This document shows positions 62,630 through 64,000 of a DNA stretch of 64,000 bases, one piece after another (position 1 is the first letter of the stretch; each line of letters starts with the position of its first letter). The notes below the pieces were generated by a model that worked only from the letters and a program-made list of their open reading frames with translations, was not told the origin of the DNA and ran no database searches. The position numbers and the translations under genes are program-made. The stretch lies in contig NZ_CP118946.1 in assembly GCF_029011175.1 (NCBI RefSeq), forward strand, positions 682,001 to 746,000. Reading direction: 5' to 3'. This DNA comes from Winkia neuii. GTDB lineage: Bacteria; Actinomycetota; Actinomycetes; Actinomycetales; Actinomycetaceae.

Positions 62630-64000
62630 CCCCTGTTCTTCAGGCGCGATGCCAGCGCACCTACCCGCGCGATCTTCTTCAACTGGCGGTAGCTAAAACG
62701 GCCTACGCGTGCCCCCGGATCCTGTACGAGCTCGGCCTCGCGACAGTACAGGTACCCGATTCGTGCCTGTTGTGTTTCCACCTGCTCACTTAGTAGCCTC
62801 TTTTCAGCTTGAAGGGCGTGAATCTGCCTCTCGTAAGATTCCAACAGCTGCCAGGCTCTAGCAAGATATTCATGGTCGGCGGTTGCATCTTCCATGAGCT
62901 GCAACTGCCCTAAATAACGCGTGTGAAGCTTAGCGAGAATTTCGGGGGCCGCCAGCGTGGGCGAGGCCGTGGAAACGAAAGAGGAGGCGTCTGCCTTGTT
63001 GTTGGTGCACATAGCAATCACCTGCTGCCACCAGCGTTTTGTATCGGTGTGCAACTTTGGCATCCGAGACTGCAGATGCGAACTGATCTGGTTCGCCAGT
63101 GCCACGAACTGGTCTATTGCCTGGTAGCTTTCGACTGCATCCAGTGCTGCTTCCGGTAGAACCCAGTTAGGATCCAGCCCGAGGTTTGCCAGCAGATCCG
63201 CCATTCTAAGATTGGCGTACAGGTTAGGTGCAAGCAATAGAGTCGGAATAGCCGAAGTCATGGCAAAGACTGCTTGATGGAACCTGTTTGTAACAGAGAG
63301 ACTAGCTCCTTCTAGAGCGGCGACTAACTGGCTTGGGTGGGCAGGGTTGAAGACCTCCACCGGCGTAGACATGCGCTGGGCTATGGCTTCGTGGAAAGCA
63401 ACATCTTGGTCCTGCTTTGCTGAGTCTGCCATATGCGAGATCAGCTTCGTAGTAAGCCCGGTGGCTTTACTGAGTCGATCTAAAGTAGCAGCGATAAGCG
63501 CTGCCGACGTCGAGGTAGGGAAAGCAGCATGGGCATCGTTGAAGCAGCCCGCTATAAAATCCCCGCCGCGCAGGTTTTCTACCCCGCTGAAGCAGATGGC
63601 ATCATCGTGGGCCACATAAATCTCTTTGGACGTGTACTTTTGGGCTTCCTTCTTAGAGAAAGGACCGCGTACGCCAATCAGATCGGCCGAATCAAAAAGC
63701 CGGCGTACCGCCTGTTCTTCGTGTCCTAATAGAAGGGGGCCAACCGACTGCCCAGAAATTGCCACTGGCAGACCGATGTGTTTGGCGTATTGGGCAAACA
63801 GGGAACGCTCAAGAAGGAGCCTAGAAAAGTAGGAATTTATTGACCCGCCCCCACCAATTATCAGAGCGTCCAAGTGGTGCACCTGCGCCAGTCCATCCGC
63901 TACGGGGTTACGCCTAAAATCTGAAAAATCTTGTGCGCTAAGGAAAAACTCTTCCCGTTCTAGCGGCAGCTCTGGAAATTCAATCGAGCGGAGGAAATTG
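62623..64000 (-). CDS. Polysaccharide pyruvyltransferase-family protein (partial)
   Basis: The reading frame is open from 62623 to the right edge, at least 459 residues, so the N-terminus lies outside the window. LDALIIGGGGSINSYFSR, AISGQSVGPLL, GVRGPFSKKEAQKY and VTNRFHQAVFAM are typical of the CsaB/WcaK pyruvyltransferase family, which puts pyruvate ketals on glycans. The C-terminal 120 residues are hydrophilic and coiled-coil-like (ERQIHALQAEKRLLSEQVE), an extension beyond the family domain. It overlaps the end of the DUF6541 gene by 7 bases. Confidence 0.82.
   Translation of the reverse strand, partial: NFLRSIEFPELPLEREEFFLSAQDFSDFRRNPVADGLAQVHHLDALIIGGGGSINSYFSRLLLERSLFAQYAKHIGLPVAISGQSVGPLLLGHEEQAVRRLFDSADLIGVRGPFSKKEAQKYTSKEIYVAHDDAICFSGVENLRGGDFIAGCFNDAHAAFPTSTSAALIAATLDRLSKATGLTTKLISHMADSAKQDQDVAFHEAIAQRMSTPVEVFNPAHPSQLVAALEGASLSVTNRFHQAVFAMTSAIPTLLLAPNLYANLRMADLLANLGLDPNWVLPEAALDAVESYQAIDQFVALANQISSHLQSRMPKLHTDTKRWWQQVIAMCTNNKADASSFVSTASPTLAAPEILAKLHTRYLGQLQLMEDATADHEYLARAWQLLESYERQIHALQAEKRLLSEQVETQQARIGYLYCREAELVQDPGARVGRFSYRQLKKIARVGALASRLKNRGH

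Overview
The window reads as chromosomal DNA from a moderate-GC actinobacterium. I estimate GC in the mid-50s percent by eye. The gene content and gene pairs fit a low-GC member of Actinomycetales such as the Actinomycetaceae. These include fdxA-dapC, mrp next to a DUF1003 and a MgtE-N/CBS protein, purK-purE beside GtrA and LytR-CpsA-Psr proteins, DUF3117, and TTG/GTG or leaderless starts. The species assignment is inference. No rRNA, tRNA, CRISPR array, insertion sequence or prophage is visible.

Layout. (1) 0-12.5 kb, central carbon metabolism: a eukaryotic-style double-domain phosphofructokinase, phosphoglucose isomerase, a polyphosphate kinase 2 / hexose-6-phosphate mutarotase fusion, malate dehydrogenase, a glucose-type ABC importer without its ATPase, and purU. 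A 14-bp near-palindrome, AGTGAACGTACACT, occurs 12 times exactly and twice in degenerate form. It lies in nearly every intergenic gap here and inside two genes, and I find none in the remaining 51 kb. (2) 12.3-16.6 kb: a ZTP riboswitch ahead of glyA-folD, then a BMP-family lipoprotein and exonuclease III. (3) 16.5-28.9 kb, housekeeping: YihY, galK-manC-lipoprotein, LOG-family protein, DUF3117, O-methyltransferase, Mrp, DUF1003, PRC/MgtE-N/CBS protein, a stress-type membrane protein and typA. (4) 29-37.8 kb: ahpC-ahpF-oxyR, a stand-alone SH3-like protein, fdxA-dapC, maf, a class III nucleotide cyclase and a two-component system whose kinase is frameshifted. (5) 37.8-43 kb: a membrane glycosylation module with two DUF6020 proteins (one frameshifted), a polyprenyl-phosphate-type GT2 and two GtrA proteins. 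(6) 43-45.8 kb: purK-purE-galE. (7) 45.8-64 kb: a cell-surface polysaccharide locus with two LCP ligases, GT2/DUF2304, WbpD-, WbpE- and WbpB-like enzymes and a WbpA-like dehydrogenase for a diacetamido-uronic acid, three GT4 glycosyltransferases, a flippase, two DUF6541 membrane proteins and a pyruvyltransferase-family protein cut by the window edge.

How it works together. The first 12 kb handles glucose entry, phosphorylation state and glycolysis, and the shared 14-mer suggests a common DNA-binding factor, so far unidentified. The right third makes nucleotide sugars (galE, manC elsewhere, the Wbp set), assembles and exports glycans, and attaches them to the wall through LCP proteins. Four genes (galK, the LOG gene, the response regulator, purK) share a -10 box exactly 6 nt before the start codon, as expected for leaderless mRNAs.
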